Translations under genes and position numbers: made by a program
Notes under the pieces: generated by a model
Databases searched by the model: none
The model's input: the letters and a program-made list of their open reading frames with translations, nothing else
Told to the model about the DNA's origin: nothing
In this document: piece after piece, positions 26,262 through 35,790 of the stretch
How the letters are laid out: every line of letters begins with the position of its first letter
Position numbering within the stretch: the first letter of the stretch is position 1
Origin: Trabulsiella odontotermitis
Lineage (GTDB): Bacteria; Pseudomonadota; Gammaproteobacteria; Enterobacterales; Enterobacteriaceae
DNA length: 64,000 nucleotides
Direction: 5' to 3'
NCBI RefSeq assembly: GCF_030053895.1
Contig: NZ_CP125781.1
Location: 1,426,001-1,490,000, forward strand

Positions 26262-26771
26262 TTATTTCTTGATGCGGATAACCGGCGTTTCGCCCACGGT
26301 TACGCTACCGGACAGTTTGATCAGCTCTTTGATCTCATCCATGTTAGAGATCACAACCGGCGTCAGGGTTGATTTGGCTTTTTCTTCCAGCAGCGGCAGA
26401 TCGAATTCGATAACCGGATCGCCAACTTTCACGCGCTGACCTTCTTCAGCAATACGCTTGAAGCCTTCGCCTTTCAGTTCAACGGTATCGATACCGAAGT
26501 GGACGAACAGCTCAATGCCGCTATCAGATTCAATAGAAAACGCATGGTTGGTTTCAAAAATTTTGCCGATGGTGCCGTCTACAGGCGCAACCATCTTGTT
26601 GCCAGTTGGTTTGATAGCAATGCCATCACCAACGATTTTCTCAGCAAAAACAACATCCGGCACATCTTCGATGTTGACGATTTCGCCAGAGAGCGGTGCA
26701 ACAATCTCAATGGTTCCGGTGTCTTTTTTGTCATCAGAAACCAGAGATTTCAGTTTATCGAACAAACCCAT
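26262..26771 (-). CDS. crr: PTS glucose-specific EIIA (EIIA-Glc)
   Basis: 169 residues, identical in length to E. coli EIIA-Glc. This cytoplasmic phosphocarrier takes phosphate from HPr at the His of FVHFGIDTVEL (near 91), with a second active-site His in ETNHAFSIES (near 76). It passes phosphate to EIICB-Glc, and its unphosphorylated form inhibits other sugar permeases while the phosphorylated form stimulates adenylate cyclase. It is the last gene of ptsH-ptsI-crr, 40 bp after ptsI. AGGAG precedes the start. Confidence 0.98.
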   Translation of the reverse strand: MGLFDKLKSLVSDDKKDTGTIEIVAPLSGEIVNIEDVPDVVFAEKIVGDGIAIKPTGNKMVAPVDGTIGKIFETNHAFSIESDSGIELFVHFGIDTVELKGEGFKRIAEEGQRVKVGDPVIEFDLPLLEEKAKSTLTPVVISNMDEIKELIKLSGSVTVGETPVIRIKK

Positions 26772-26811
26772 GATCTTCTCCTAAGCAGTAAATTGGGCCG
26801 CATCTCGTGGA

Positions 26812-28539
26812 TTAGCAGATTGTTTTTTCTTCAATGAACTTGTTAACCAGCGTCATTAACTCGTCCGTTGTCGGTTGAGCAAGAGCCTGCTCTGCTAACA
26901 CCTTCGCATCTTCGAAGTTCGTGTTCCGAATAATCTTCTTAATGCGCGGGATGGAAATGGCGCTCATAGAGAATTCGTCCAGACCCATACCCAGCAACAG
27001 AAGTGTAGCACGTTCGTCGCCTGCAAGCTCACCACACATGCCGGTCCATTTACCTTCTGCATGAGAAGCATCAATAACTTGCTTGATCAAGTTCAGTACG
27101 GACGGTGACATCGGCTGGTAGAGATGTGAAATCATATCATTACCACGGTCAACTGCCAGAGTGTACTGTGTTAAATCATTGGTACCAATACTAAAGAAGT
27201 CAACTTCTTTGGCCAGATGACGCGCAATGGTCGCCGCTGCGGGGGTTTCCACCATCACGCCGATCTCAATGCTTTCGTCAAAGGCTTTACTCTCGTCACG
27301 CAGTTCCTGTTTGTAAATCTCGATCTCTTTCTTCAGTGCGCGCACTTCTTCAACAGAGATGATCATCGGGAACATAATGCGCAGTTTTCCGAAAGCGGAC
27401 GCGCGGAGAATAGCGCGAACCTGGTCACGCAGGATCTCTTTACGATCCATGGCGATACGCACGGCACGCCAGCCCAGGAACGGGTTTTCTTCTTTCGGGA
27501 AATTCATGTACGGCAGTTCTTTATCACCGCCGATGTCCATGGTACGGACGATAACCGCTTGCGAGCCACAGGCTTCAGCAACGGCTTTGTAGGCGGCAAA
27601 CTGCTCTTCTTCGGTCGGCAGCGCGTCACGGTCCATGAACAGGAATTCAGTACGATACAGACCCACGCCTTCCGCGCCGTTGCGCTCTGCGCCTTCGACG
27701 TCACGCACGGTGCCGATATTGGCACAAACTTCAACCTGATGACCATCCAGCGTAATGGCCGGCAGATCTTTCAGTTTCGCCAGTTCGGCTTTTTCAGTCG
27801 CGACTTGCTCCTGAACGGCGCGCAGTTTGTCGATCTCTTCGTTAGTAGGGTTGACGTAAACCTTGTTGTTTACGGCATCCAGAATCAGATAATCGTTGTT
27901 TTTCACCTGAGCGGTGACGCTGCCGGTACCCACGATGGCAGGCAGTTCCAGAGAACGCGCCATGATAGAGGTATGCGAGGTACGGCCACCGGCATCAGTG
28001 ATGAAACCCAGCACCTTTTTCAGGTTCAGCTGTGCGGTTTCAGACGGGGTAAGGTCAGCTGCGACCAGAATGACTTCATTCTGAATCGCGCTCAGGTCAA
28101 TGATAGCCAGACCGAGAATGTTGCGCAGCAGGCGTTTACCGATGTCACGTACGTCAGCCGCACGTTCTTTCAGGTATTCGTCATCGAGTTCTTCCAGCGC
28201 AGTAGCCTGACCTTCAATAACTTCATGAGCCGCTGCATCAGCAGTCATGTGTTTATCTTTAATCAGGGCTATGATTTCCTGCTCCAGCTCCTCATCTTCG
28301 AGCAGCATGATATGCCCTTCGAAGATGGCTTCTTTTTCTTCACCGAAAGTTTCACCAGCTTTTGTCTTGATCGCTTCCAGTTGCGCAGATGCCTTAGCAC
28401 GCCCGTTCAGAAAACGCTCAACTTCCTGGTCAGCCTTGTCGGCAGAAATCTTTTTCCGGTCAATGACGATTTCGTCTTCTTTCAGCAGAAGTGCTTTGCC
28501 GAAAGCAATACCCGGGGATGCTAAAATGCCTGAAATCAT
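26812..28539 (-). CDS. ptsI: PTS enzyme I (phosphoenolpyruvate-protein phosphotransferase)
   Basis: 575 residues. Enzyme I takes phosphate from PEP and gives it to HPr. The phosphorylated His lies in GGRTSHTSIMARS (near 189). The PEP-binding TIM barrel has the signature ENPFLGWRAVRI region, FFSIGTNDLTQYTLA and the active-site Cys in GMCGELAGD (near 502). The N-terminal HPr-binding helices are at 25-145. It lies 45 bp after ptsH in the same operon. Confidence 0.98.
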   Translation of the reverse strand: MISGILASPGIAFGKALLLKEDEIVIDRKKISADKADQEVERFLNGRAKASAQLEAIKTKAGETFGEEKEAIFEGHIMLLEDEELEQEIIALIKDKHMTADAAAHEVIEGQATALEELDDEYLKERAADVRDIGKRLLRNILGLAIIDLSAIQNEVILVAADLTPSETAQLNLKKVLGFITDAGGRTSHTSIMARSLELPAIVGTGSVTAQVKNNDYLILDAVNNKVYVNPTNEEIDKLRAVQEQVATEKAELAKLKDLPAITLDGHQVEVCANIGTVRDVEGAERNGAEGVGLYRTEFLFMDRDALPTEEEQFAAYKAVAEACGSQAVIVRTMDIGGDKELPYMNFPKEENPFLGWRAVRIAMDRKEILRDQVRAILRASAFGKLRIMFPMIISVEEVRALKKEIEIYKQELRDESKAFDESIEIGVMVETPAAATIARHLAKEVDFFSIGTNDLTQYTLAVDRGNDMISHLYQPMSPSVLNLIKQVIDASHAEGKWTGMCGELAGDERATLLLLGMGLDEFSMSAISIPRIKKIIRNTNFEDAKVLAEQALAQPTTDELMTLVNKFIEEKTIC

Positions 28540-28584
28540 AACCCTACCTTTACTTGTGACTGATATTTAAAAGAACTCCAGAAC

Positions 28585-28842
28585 TTACTCGAGTTCCGCC
28601 ATCAGTTTTACCAGATGCTGTACAGCTTTTTGCTCGTCGTCACCTTCTGCGGCGATAGTAACAACAGTGCCCTGGGTCAGACCCAGAGTTTGTAGTTTGA
28701 ACAGGCTTTTTGCGCTGGCGCTTTTGCCGTTGGAGGTCACAGTGATCTCAGAGGTGAAGCCTTTCGCTTCTTTAACAAACTGAGCAGCAGGGCGGGTGTG
28801 CAGACCGTTCGGAGCGGTAATAGTAACTTCTTGCTGGAACAT
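28585..28842 (-). CDS. ptsH: PTS phosphocarrier protein HPr
   Basis: 85 residues. HPr carries phosphate from enzyme I to the sugar-specific EIIA proteins. The active His15 is in NGLHTRPAAQFV. Ser46 lies in SNGKSASAKSLFKL and is not known to be regulatory in enterics. It is the first gene of the ptsHI-crr operon. Confidence 0.99.
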   Translation of the reverse strand: MFQQEVTITAPNGLHTRPAAQFVKEAKGFTSEITVTSNGKSASAKSLFKLQTLGLTQGTVVTIAAEGDDEQKAVQHLVKLMAELE

Positions 28843-29220
28843 TATATTTCCCCAACTTATAGGTTTAGTGTTGTGGAACTAAAGTCTAGCCTGGCGGCTT
28901 GACTTTAGCCTGTATTGTTAGCGCCGGCGTTTTCGATCGCGACTCTGAAAATTATACGCAATCCTGACGGGCACTTCTGGCCACTGACGTTTAGTTCGTC
29001 ATTAAACATTATGCCGCGAAAGCAGGACTTGAACCAAATCATAAAATCGATTCAGCAAGCGGAAAACGTGTAATGAATAATTTCGCGCTTCAAAATAAAT
29101 GTGATGGTTAAATACCAGACCCGACGAGGTGAAGCAATGGCAGGGGGGGTAAAAATTTGAAGTACGCCACAAAAAAGCACCCGACCGGGTGCTTTTTTAC
29201 GCAGCATCGTCAACCTGGCA
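28843..29220. other. cysK-ptsH intergenic region
   Basis: 378 bp without a gene. The right end holds the cysK terminator (29171-29198). The rest should hold the ptsH promoters. A TGTGA half-site at 29100-29104, in TGTGATGGTTAAATA, is in a plausible place for the CRP site known from E. coli ptsH P0, but the second half-site is poor. I see no open reading frame with a ribosome binding site. Confidence 0.6.
29171..29198 (-). terminator. Terminator after cysK
   Basis: AAAAAAGCACCCG and CGGGTGCTTTTTT form a perfect 13-bp stem with a 2-base gap. It is 22 bp after the cysK stop and symmetrical enough to act in both directions. Confidence 0.92.
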
Positions 29221-30192
29221 TCACTGTTGCAGTTCTTTCTCAGTGAAGAGATCGGCGAACAGTGCGGTGCTCAGATAACGCTCACCCGAAGACGGTAGGA
29301 TAACCACAATATTCTTATTGGTAAAGGTTTCATCTTCCTGCAGCTTCAGCGCCGCCGCAACCGCTGCCCCGGAAGAGATCCCTGCCAGAATACCTTCTTC
29401 TTCCATCAACTGACGCGCTGTGGAAATGGCTTCTTCGTTGGTGATGGCGACGACTTTGTCGATAAGCTTCAGATCCAGATTACCCGGAATGAAGCCCGCG
29501 CCGATACCCTGGATTTTGTGCGGGCCGGGTTTGATTTCTTCGCCCGCCAGCGCCTGCGCGATGACCGGTGAATCAGCCGGCTCAACCGCGACGGTAATCA
29601 GGTCGGTCTTGCCTTTCGTACCTTTGATGTAGCGGGTGACGCCCGTCAGCGTACCGCCGGTGCCTACGCCTGAGATAAACACATCGATCTGGCCATCAGT
29701 GTCTTCCCAGATTTCCGGGCCGGTGGTTTTCTCGTGAATTTCCGGGTTGGCCGGGTTGCTGAATTGCTGCAGCAGCAGATATTTTTCTGGATCGCTGGCA
29801 ACAATTTCTTCTGCTTTCTGGATAGCGCCTTTCATGCCTTTCGCGCCTTCCGTCAGCACCAGATTAGCGCCGAGCGCTTTAAGCAGCTTACGGCGTTCAA
29901 TACTCATCGTTTCCGGCATGGTCAGCGTCAGCTTGTAACCGCGAGCAGCGGCAACGTAGGCCAGCGCAATCCCGGTGTTACCGCTTGTCGGCTCAACCAG
30001 CTCGACGCCAGGCTTAAGTACGCCACGCTTTTCGGCATCCCAAATCATATTGGCACCGATACGGCATTTGACGCTAAAGCTTGGGTTACGGGATTCTACC
30101 TTCGCGAGAATGCGTCCGTTACCGATTCGGTTCAGTCGAACCAGCGGCGTATGACCGATTGTCAGCGAATTATCTTCAAAAATCTTGCTCAT
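29221..30192 (-). CDS. cysK: Cysteine synthase A (O-acetylserine sulfhydrylase)
   Basis: 323 residues. CysK joins sulfide to O-acetylserine to give cysteine. The PLP lysine is in NPSFSVKCRIGANM (near 42). The substrate loop is EPTSGNTGIALA and the phosphate cradle is SGVGTGGTLTG. The C-terminal part has GISSGAAVAA. The protein binds serine acetyltransferase CysE in known enterics. It lies between cysZ and ptsH and is likely CysB-regulated (see the dyad at 30249-30275). Confidence 0.98.
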   Translation of the reverse strand: MSKIFEDNSLTIGHTPLVRLNRIGNGRILAKVESRNPSFSVKCRIGANMIWDAEKRGVLKPGVELVEPTSGNTGIALAYVAAARGYKLTLTMPETMSIERRKLLKALGANLVLTEGAKGMKGAIQKAEEIVASDPEKYLLLQQFSNPANPEIHEKTTGPEIWEDTDGQIDVFISGVGTGGTLTGVTRYIKGTKGKTDLITVAVEPADSPVIAQALAGEEIKPGPHKIQGIGAGFIPGNLDLKLIDKVVAITNEEAISTARQLMEEEGILAGISSGAAVAAALKLQEDETFTNKNIVVILPSSGERYLSTALFADLFTEKELQQ

Positions 30193-30248
30193 AGCCCGTC
30201 CTTAACTGTTTGAAATTGGGAACCGCCCTCAGCATACCTGCTCAGGGA

Positions 30249-30275
30249 ATATGCGGAAGTACGGATTTCGCATAT
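30249..30275. promoter_or_regulatory. Dyad in the cysK promoter region
   Basis: ATATGCG and CGCATAT are separated by 13 bases, about 60-80 bp upstream of the cysK ATG. The place and AT-rich nature fit a CysB-binding region, as known for cysK in enterics. CysB sites have little consensus, so this stays tentative. Confidence 0.4.
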
Positions 30276-30345
30276 CTATATGCTGATGTGAAATAAAGAT
30301 GATCGGTATGGAATAAGGGTGGCATAAGCCACCCGGTTTTTCAGA

Positions 30346-31107
30346 TTATTTCCACATCGCGTGTTGGTCGCGGTAGCAGTCGACCCACATGGCAGTGGCG
30401 CCGCAGATGGCAACCGGCAGGATCACCAGGTTGAGCACCGGGATCATGGTGAACAGACTGGTCAGCGCGCCAAACTGCATGTTGATGGTTTTACGGGTGC
30501 GCAGCGATTCGCGCATGGTGGCGAAAGGCACTTTATGGTTGTCGAACGGATAATCGCAATACTGAATCGCCATCATCCAGGCGCTGAACAGGAACCATAG
30601 CACCGGCGCCACAGTCTGGCCGATACCCGGAATAAAATAGAGGATCAGCAGCACTACAGCGCGTGGCAGATACCATGCCAGTTTCTGCCATTCGCGTTTC
30701 AAAATGCGCGGGATATCCTTCATGATGCCGAAAACGCCGACATCGGGCGGCGTCGCGCCGGTCAGCCGCGCTTCAAGCTGTTCGGCCAGCAGGCCGCTGA
30801 ACGGGGCGGCAATCCAGTTGGCAATCGTTGAAAAGAAATAACCGAACACCAGCAACACGGAAATGATGGCGACTGGCCACAGCAGATAGCTCAGCCATTG
30901 CAGCCAGTCAGGCACACGGCTCATCAGCGACGGGATCCAGTTGTCGAGCTGAGTAAACAGCCACCAGAATGCGCTTCCCATCAGCACAATGTTGACCAGC
31001 AACGGCAGGATCACGAAACGGCGGATGCCCGGTAAACGGATCAGTTTCCAGCCCTGGGAAAAGTAATAGACACCGCTACGCGGGGCAGTTGCAGAAGATG
31101 AAACCAT
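30346..31107 (-). CDS. cysZ: Sulfate transporter CysZ
   Basis: 253 residues, equal to E. coli. This inner-membrane protein mediates sulfate uptake for assimilation. Hydrophobic segments include RFVILPLLVNIVLMGSAFWWLF, LLWPVAIISVLLVFGYFFSTIANW, VVLLILYFIPGIGQTVAPVLWFLFSAW and LFTMIPVLNLVILPVAICGATAMW. It is upstream of and in line with cysK, with a 153-bp gap, and divergent from zipA. Confidence 0.96.
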   Translation of the reverse strand: MVSSSATAPRSGVYYFSQGWKLIRLPGIRRFVILPLLVNIVLMGSAFWWLFTQLDNWIPSLMSRVPDWLQWLSYLLWPVAIISVLLVFGYFFSTIANWIAAPFSGLLAEQLEARLTGATPPDVGVFGIMKDIPRILKREWQKLAWYLPRAVVLLILYFIPGIGQTVAPVLWFLFSAWMMAIQYCDYPFDNHKVPFATMRESLRTRKTINMQFGALTSLFTMIPVLNLVILPVAICGATAMWVDCYRDQHAMWK

Positions 31108-31270
31108 GGTCAGGTGATGCTCCTTTTATAACAGCCTGATGAAATGCCCATCTATCTTATCGGGTTGTCCGTGAATAACCAGTTCAGAAATGTTCGAAAA
31201 AGCAGCAAAAAGCACGATTTAGTTCATCTTTATGGGGGGAAATCCACCCATGCACTTGCACTTGAGGTCA

Positions 31271-31305
31271 ACGGCAAATACTCTTAGTGAGTAAATGTTT
31301 GCCGT
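31271..31305 (+). other. Leader hairpin upstream of zipA
   Basis: ACGGCAAA (31271-31278) pairs with TTTGCCGT (31298-31305), and the inner arms TACTC/GAGTA pair as well. The structure ends 32 bp before the zipA ATG. It may be an attenuator or a dyad operator in the cysZ-zipA divergent region. Confidence 0.45.
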
Positions 31306-31337
31306 GGTGGCAAGGTGTTAGAACAACAGAGAATATA

Positions 31338-32354
31338 ATGATGCAGGATTTGCGTCTGATATTAATCATAGTTGGCGCGATCGCCATACTTGCACTGCTG
31401 GTTCACGGTTTCTGGACCAGTCGCAAAGAACGTTCTTCCATGTTCCGCGATCGCCCGCTGAAACGCATGAAGTCGCAGCGTGATGACGATGAGTCTGACG
31501 ATGACGGCTTTGATGACGAAGGTGTAGGTGAAGTGCGCGTTCACCGGGTGACTCCTGCCCAGAATGCACCGCACGGGGAGAAAGACGCGTCTCGTCAGTC
31601 GCCGCAACACCAGTACCAGCCGCCCTACGAGCGTCAGGTTCAACCGGCTCGCCAGGAGCCGTCGGCGCACCAGCCACCGCAATCGCACTCTGCCCCGCGT
31701 CCTCAGTCTCAGCCTGCTCAGCAGCCTCATGCGCAGCAGCCAGTGCAACCGCATCAGCCTGCGCAGCAGCAACTGCAGTTTGAGCCTGTCGCGCCACCAC
31801 CGCCACAACAACCCGCACAGCAGCAGCCAGAACCGGCTACGGTCGAACCTGCACAGCCAGCCCCCGCGCCTGAACCGCAGGTAGTGGAAGAAGCGGCACC
31901 TGCTCCGGCGCCTGAACCTGAGAAGAAAGAGCGCAAAGAAGCGGTGATCGTGATGAACGTTGCGGCGCATCATGGCTCGCAGATCAACGGCGAACTGCTC
32001 CTTAACAGCATTCAACAGGCTGGCTTTAAATTTGGCGATATGAATATCTTCCATCGCCATCTCAGCCCGGATGGCAGCGGCCCGGCACTCTTCAGCCTGG
32101 CGAACATGGTAAAACCGGGAACGTTTGATCCGGAAAGCATGGTCGACATGGCAACCCCGGGGATCACCATCTTCATGCAGGTGCCGTCTTATGGTGACGA
32201 ACTGCAAAACTTTAAGCTGATGCTGCAATCCGCACAGTACATCGCGGACGAAGTCGGCGGCGTGGTGCTGGACGACCAGCGCCGGATGATGACCCCGCAA
32301 AAACTGCGCGAGTATCAGGATCGCATTCGCGAAGTCAGAGACGCCAACGCCTGA
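31338..32354 (+). CDS. zipA: Cell division protein ZipA
   Basis: 338 residues from the ATG at 31338, giving the conserved MMQDLRLILIIVGAIAILALLVHGFW N-terminal membrane anchor. A charged region (MKSQRDDDESDDDGF) is followed by a long Pro/Gln-rich flexible linker (about 80-200), then the globular FtsZ-binding domain (KEAVIVMNVAAHHGSQINGELLLNSI to the end). ZipA tethers FtsZ to the inner membrane at the division site. The linker repeats differ from E. coli, as is usual for this gene. Confidence 0.97.
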   Translation: MMQDLRLILIIVGAIAILALLVHGFWTSRKERSSMFRDRPLKRMKSQRDDDESDDDGFDDEGVGEVRVHRVTPAQNAPHGEKDASRQSPQHQYQPPYERQVQPARQEPSAHQPPQSHSAPRPQSQPAQQPHAQQPVQPHQPAQQQLQFEPVAPPPPQQPAQQQPEPATVEPAQPAPAPEPQVVEEAAPAPAPEPEKKERKEAVIVMNVAAHHGSQINGELLLNSIQQAGFKFGDMNIFHRHLSPDGSGPALFSLANMVKPGTFDPESMVDMATPGITIFMQVPSYGDELQNFKLMLQSAQYIADEVGGVVLDDQRRMMTPQKLREYQDRIREVRDANA

Positions 32355-32380
32355 TCGCTGGTGTTTCGTAATATCTCCTG

Positions 32381-32406
32381 AACCCCCGCCTGTCGGGGGT
32401 TTTTTA
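32381..32406 (+). terminator. Terminator after zipA
   Basis: AACCCCCG-N5-CGGGGGTT followed by a T run, 26 bp after the zipA stop and 17 bp before ligA. ligA may be reached by partial read-through or has its own promoter. Confidence 0.85.
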
Positions 32407-32422
32407 TCATTGATGGTGTGAT

Positions 32423-34438
32423 ATGGACTCTATTGAACAACAACTAACAGAACTGCGAACCACGCTTCGCCATCATGAATATCTCTATCACGTGATGGAT
32501 GCCCCTGAAGTCCCGGATGCGGAATATGACCGCTTGATGCGCGAACTGCGTGAGCTGGAAGCTCAACATCCTGACCTGATCACCCCGGACTCCCCCACGC
32601 AGCGAGTGGGTGCGGCGCCACTGACAGCCTTCAGCCAGATCCGCCATGAAATCCCTATGCTGTCGCTGGATAACGTCTTTGATGAAGAGAGCTTTCTCGC
32701 TTTCAACAAACGCGTGCAGGATCGCCTGAAAAGCGCTGACGCATTGACCTACTGCTGTGAGCTGAAGCTCGACGGACTGGCGGTCAGCATTCTGTATGAA
32801 AATGGCGTGCTGGTGCAGGCGGCAACGCGTGGCGATGGCACCACTGGTGAGGACATCACCACCAACGTGCGGACTATCCGCGCCATTCCGCTCAAGCTTC
32901 GCGGCGATAATATTCCTGCCCGGCTCGAAGTGCGCGGCGAAGTGTTCCTGCCGCAGGCCGGATTTGAGAAAATCAACGAAGAAGCCCGTCGCACTGGTGG
33001 CAAGGTGTTTGCTAACCCGCGTAATGCCGCGGCAGGCTCTCTGCGCCAGCTCGACCCGCGCATTACAGCGAAGCGACCGCTCACTTTCTTTTGCTACGGC
33101 ATCGGCATCCTGGAAGGGGGGGAATTACCGGATACCCACCTGGGGCGTTTGCTGCAATTTAAAGAGTGGGGTCTTCCGGTCAGCGACCGGGTGACGCTGT
33201 GTGATTCCCCCGACGAGGTGCTGGCGTTTTACCATAAAGTAGAAGCGGATCGGCCCACGCTTGGGTTTGATATCGACGGCGTGGTGATCAAAGTCAACTC
33301 GCTGGCGTTGCAGGAACAACTGGGTTTCGTGGCGCGTGCGCCGCGCTGGGCGGTAGCCTTTAAGTTTCCGGCGCAGGAGCAAATGACCATCGTGCGTGAC
33401 GTTGAATTCCAGGTCGGGCGCACTGGCGCTATTACGCCCGTGGCGCGTCTTGAGCCGGTGCAGGTGGCGGGTGTGCTGGTCAGCAACGCGACTTTGCATA
33501 ATGCCGATGAAATCGAGCGTCTGGGGCTGCGGATTGGCGACCGTGTGGTGATCCGCCGTGCCGGTGACGTCATCCCGCAGGTGGTCAACGTTATCCTTTC
33601 TGAGCGCCCTGACGATACCCGTCCTGTCGAATTCCCAACCCACTGCCCGGTATGCGGCTCTGATGTAGAACGCGTCGAGGGTGAAGCCGTGACGCGTTGC
33701 ACAGGCGGGCTTATCTGCGGTGCTCAGCGCAAAGAATCACTCAAGCATTTTGTCTCGCGCCGGGCGATGGACGTTGATGGCATGGGCGACAAAATCATCG
33801 ACCAACTGGTGGAAAAAGAGTACGTCCACACGCCCGCCGATTTGTTCAAACTGACGGCGGGTGTGCTGACAGGGCTGGATCGCATGGGGCCGAAATCGGC
33901 ACAAAATGTGGTGGATGCGCTGGAAAAGGCAAAAGAAACCACCTTTGCCCGTTTCCTGTATGCGCTTGGTATCCGCGAAGTGGGTGAAGCGACGGCGGCC
34001 GGGCTGGCAGCTCATTTCGGCACCATCGAGGCACTGGCAGCGGCGTCTGTTGAAGAGCTGCAAAAGGTGCAGGACGTCGGCATTGTGGTCGCCACGCATG
34101 TCTTCAACTTCTTTGCCGAAGAGAGTAACCGCGACGTTATTCAGCAACTTCGCGATCAGGGCGTGCGCTGGCCTGCGCCCGTGGTCATCAACGCTGAAGA
34201 GATTGACAGCCCGTTTGCCGGGAAAACCATCGTGCTGACCGGCAGCCTGAGCCAGCTTTCTCGTGACGAGGCGAAAACGCGACTCACTGCGCTGGGCGCA
34301 AAAGTGGCGGGCAGTGTGTCGAAGAAAACCGATCTGGTGATTGCCGGTGAAGCGGCAGGCTCTAAGCTTGCCAAAGCTCAGGAACTGGGGATTGATGTCA
34401 TCGATGAAGCAGAAATGATACGGCTGCTGGGAGCGTAA
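32423..34438 (+). CDS. ligA: NAD+-dependent DNA ligase LigA
   Basis: 671 residues, as in E. coli. LigA seals nicks in replication and repair using NAD+. The adenylated lysine is K115 in CELKLDGLAVS. The NAD-binding Ia domain is at 1-70, the OB fold follows near 320-400, then a zinc finger (CPVCGSDVE...CTGGLICGAQ, four Cys near 408-433), helix-hairpin-helix repeats (about 440-590) and a C-terminal BRCT domain (GKTIVLTGSLSQLSRDEAK to the end). ypeB starts 1 bp after the stop. Confidence 0.98.
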   Translation: MDSIEQQLTELRTTLRHHEYLYHVMDAPEVPDAEYDRLMRELRELEAQHPDLITPDSPTQRVGAAPLTAFSQIRHEIPMLSLDNVFDEESFLAFNKRVQDRLKSADALTYCCELKLDGLAVSILYENGVLVQAATRGDGTTGEDITTNVRTIRAIPLKLRGDNIPARLEVRGEVFLPQAGFEKINEEARRTGGKVFANPRNAAAGSLRQLDPRITAKRPLTFFCYGIGILEGGELPDTHLGRLLQFKEWGLPVSDRVTLCDSPDEVLAFYHKVEADRPTLGFDIDGVVIKVNSLALQEQLGFVARAPRWAVAFKFPAQEQMTIVRDVEFQVGRTGAITPVARLEPVQVAGVLVSNATLHNADEIERLGLRIGDRVVIRRAGDVIPQVVNVILSERPDDTRPVEFPTHCPVCGSDVERVEGEAVTRCTGGLICGAQRKESLKHFVSRRAMDVDGMGDKIIDQLVEKEYVHTPADLFKLTAGVLTGLDRMGPKSAQNVVDALEKAKETTFARFLYALGIREVGEATAAGLAAHFGTIEALAAASVEELQKVQDVGIVVATHVFNFFAEESNRDVIQQLRDQGVRWPAPVVINAEEIDSPFAGKTIVLTGSLSQLSRDEAKTRLTALGAKVAGSVSKKTDLVIAGEAAGSKLAKAQELGIDVIDEAEMIRLLGA

Positions 34439-34439
34439 T

Positions 34440-34658
34440 ATGGACAGCGAGCAGCTTATCGAAATAGCCAACACCGAAATGCCGTTCGGTAAATACAAAG
34501 GCCGCAGGCTGATTGATTTACCGGAAGAGTATCTGCTGTGGTTCGCCCGCAAGGATGAGTTTCCGGCCGGGCATTTGGGTCAACTGATGGCATTTACGCT
34601 GCTTATCAAAACCGAGGGGCTGACGCATCTGGTTCAGCCCCTGAAAAAACCACGTTAA
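34440..34658 (+). CDS. ypeB: YpeB, DUF3820 family small protein
   Basis: 72 residues with the family core MPFGKYKGRRLIDLPEEYLLWFARKDEFPAG. Such putative quorum-sensing-regulated (DUF3820) proteins resemble nucleic-acid-processing modules, but the function is unknown. It is probably cotranscribed with ligA, with one base between. The 3' end overlaps that of the convergent yfeH by 4 bp. Confidence 0.92.
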   Translation: MDSEQLIEIANTEMPFGKYKGRRLIDLPEEYLLWFARKDEFPAGHLGQLMAFTLLIKTEGLTHLVQPLKKPR

Positions 34659-35641
34659 GCGCTGGCCTGTTTCTGTTGTAGTTTTTCGGTGGCGCGTTTG
34701 TAGCGACGCGCCAGTACAGCGCAGACCATCAGCTGGATCTGATGAAAGATCATCAGCGGCAGTACCATCATCCCAATCATGGATGTCGGGAAGAGAATAT
34801 TGGCCATCGGGATGCCGTTGGCCAGACTCTTTTTCGAACCGCAAAAGACAATCGTGATTTCGTCAGCTTTGCTGAAACCGAATTTGCGCGCCACCACCAC
34901 GTTGATCAGAATGACCAGCGCCAGCAGTACCAGGCTGACCACCACGATAAACAGCAGCGAACCCATGCCGACTTTATGCCAGATGCCGTTCACCACAGCT
35001 TCGCTGAAGGCGGAGTAAACTACTAACAGAATTGACGTTTGATCGGTTTTGGCGATCCACTTTTTATTACGGCTGACCCATTCGCCAATCCACGGACGGG
35101 ACAGATGACCGAGCACGAAGGGCAGCAGCAGTTGCAGCATGATTTTGCCGACCTGCTCCAGGCTGCCTTCCGCGCCATGAATGTTCATTACCAGCCCAAC
35201 CAGCAGCGGCGACAGGAAAATCCCTAACAGGCTTGATGCCGAGGCGGAACAGACTGCTGCCGCAACGTTACCGCCCGCCAGCGACGTGAAAGCAATGGCA
35301 GACTGCACTGTCGCGGGCAGGATGCACAGATACAGAAATCCGGTATACAGCGCGGGATCGACATTCACCGGTGCCCATTTCGCAAACAACACCCCTAAGA
35401 CTGGAAACAGTACAAACGTGCTGCACATCACCCACAAATGCAGCCGCCAGTGGCTTCCCCCGGCAATAATGGCTTCACGCGACAATTTTGCCCCGTGCAT
35501 AAAAAACAGCAGCGCGATAGCCGCTGTCGTCAGACCTTCGAAAAAGGGAACAAAATTGCCCTGAGCGGGAAAGAACGAAGCCAGCAGTACGGTAATGACC
35601 AGCGTGAGCGTAAAGGGATCCAGAATGCGAAACAGTTTCAT
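34655..35641 (-). CDS. yfeH: YfeH, bile acid:sodium symporter family transporter
   Basis: 328 residues from the ATG at 35641 (MKLFRILDPFTLTLV), which has GGAG at good distance; the GTG two codons upstream is less likely. It has about ten hydrophobic helices. Family segments VFCGSKKSLANGIPMANILFP and LPATVQSAIAFTSLAGGNVAAAVCSASASS match E. coli YfeH (SBF-like family). The transported compound is unknown. Confidence 0.94.
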   Translation of the reverse strand: MKLFRILDPFTLTLVITVLLASFFPAQGNFVPFFEGLTTAAIALLFFMHGAKLSREAIIAGGSHWRLHLWVMCSTFVLFPVLGVLFAKWAPVNVDPALYTGFLYLCILPATVQSAIAFTSLAGGNVAAAVCSASASSLLGIFLSPLLVGLVMNIHGAEGSLEQVGKIMLQLLLPFVLGHLSRPWIGEWVSRNKKWIAKTDQTSILLVVYSAFSEAVVNGIWHKVGMGSLLFIVVVSLVLLALVILINVVVARKFGFSKADEITIVFCGSKKSLANGIPMANILFPTSMIGMMVLPLMIFHQIQLMVCAVLARRYKRATEKLQQKQASA

Positions 35642-35790
35642 AAACACTCCTCAAAATCGATAACACTATTGTGCGTTGTCTGGTTTGAGAAATAAAACTG
35701 AATTCTTGCATCCTTCGCGTCGGGGAGCAGGGGAAGCAAATAGCGAGCAGGCAGAAAGGCTGTCGGCTGCTCGCGTTGAGAACGCCGGGA

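Noticed and set aside
27217..28524. 435-codon open frame antisense to ptsI
   Set aside because: A shadow of ptsI codon usage; low-complexity Phe/His-rich translation with no recognisable domain.
31560..31930. Pro/Gln repeat tract as a possible mobile or repeat element
   Set aside because: It is the normal flexible linker of ZipA, variable among enterics.
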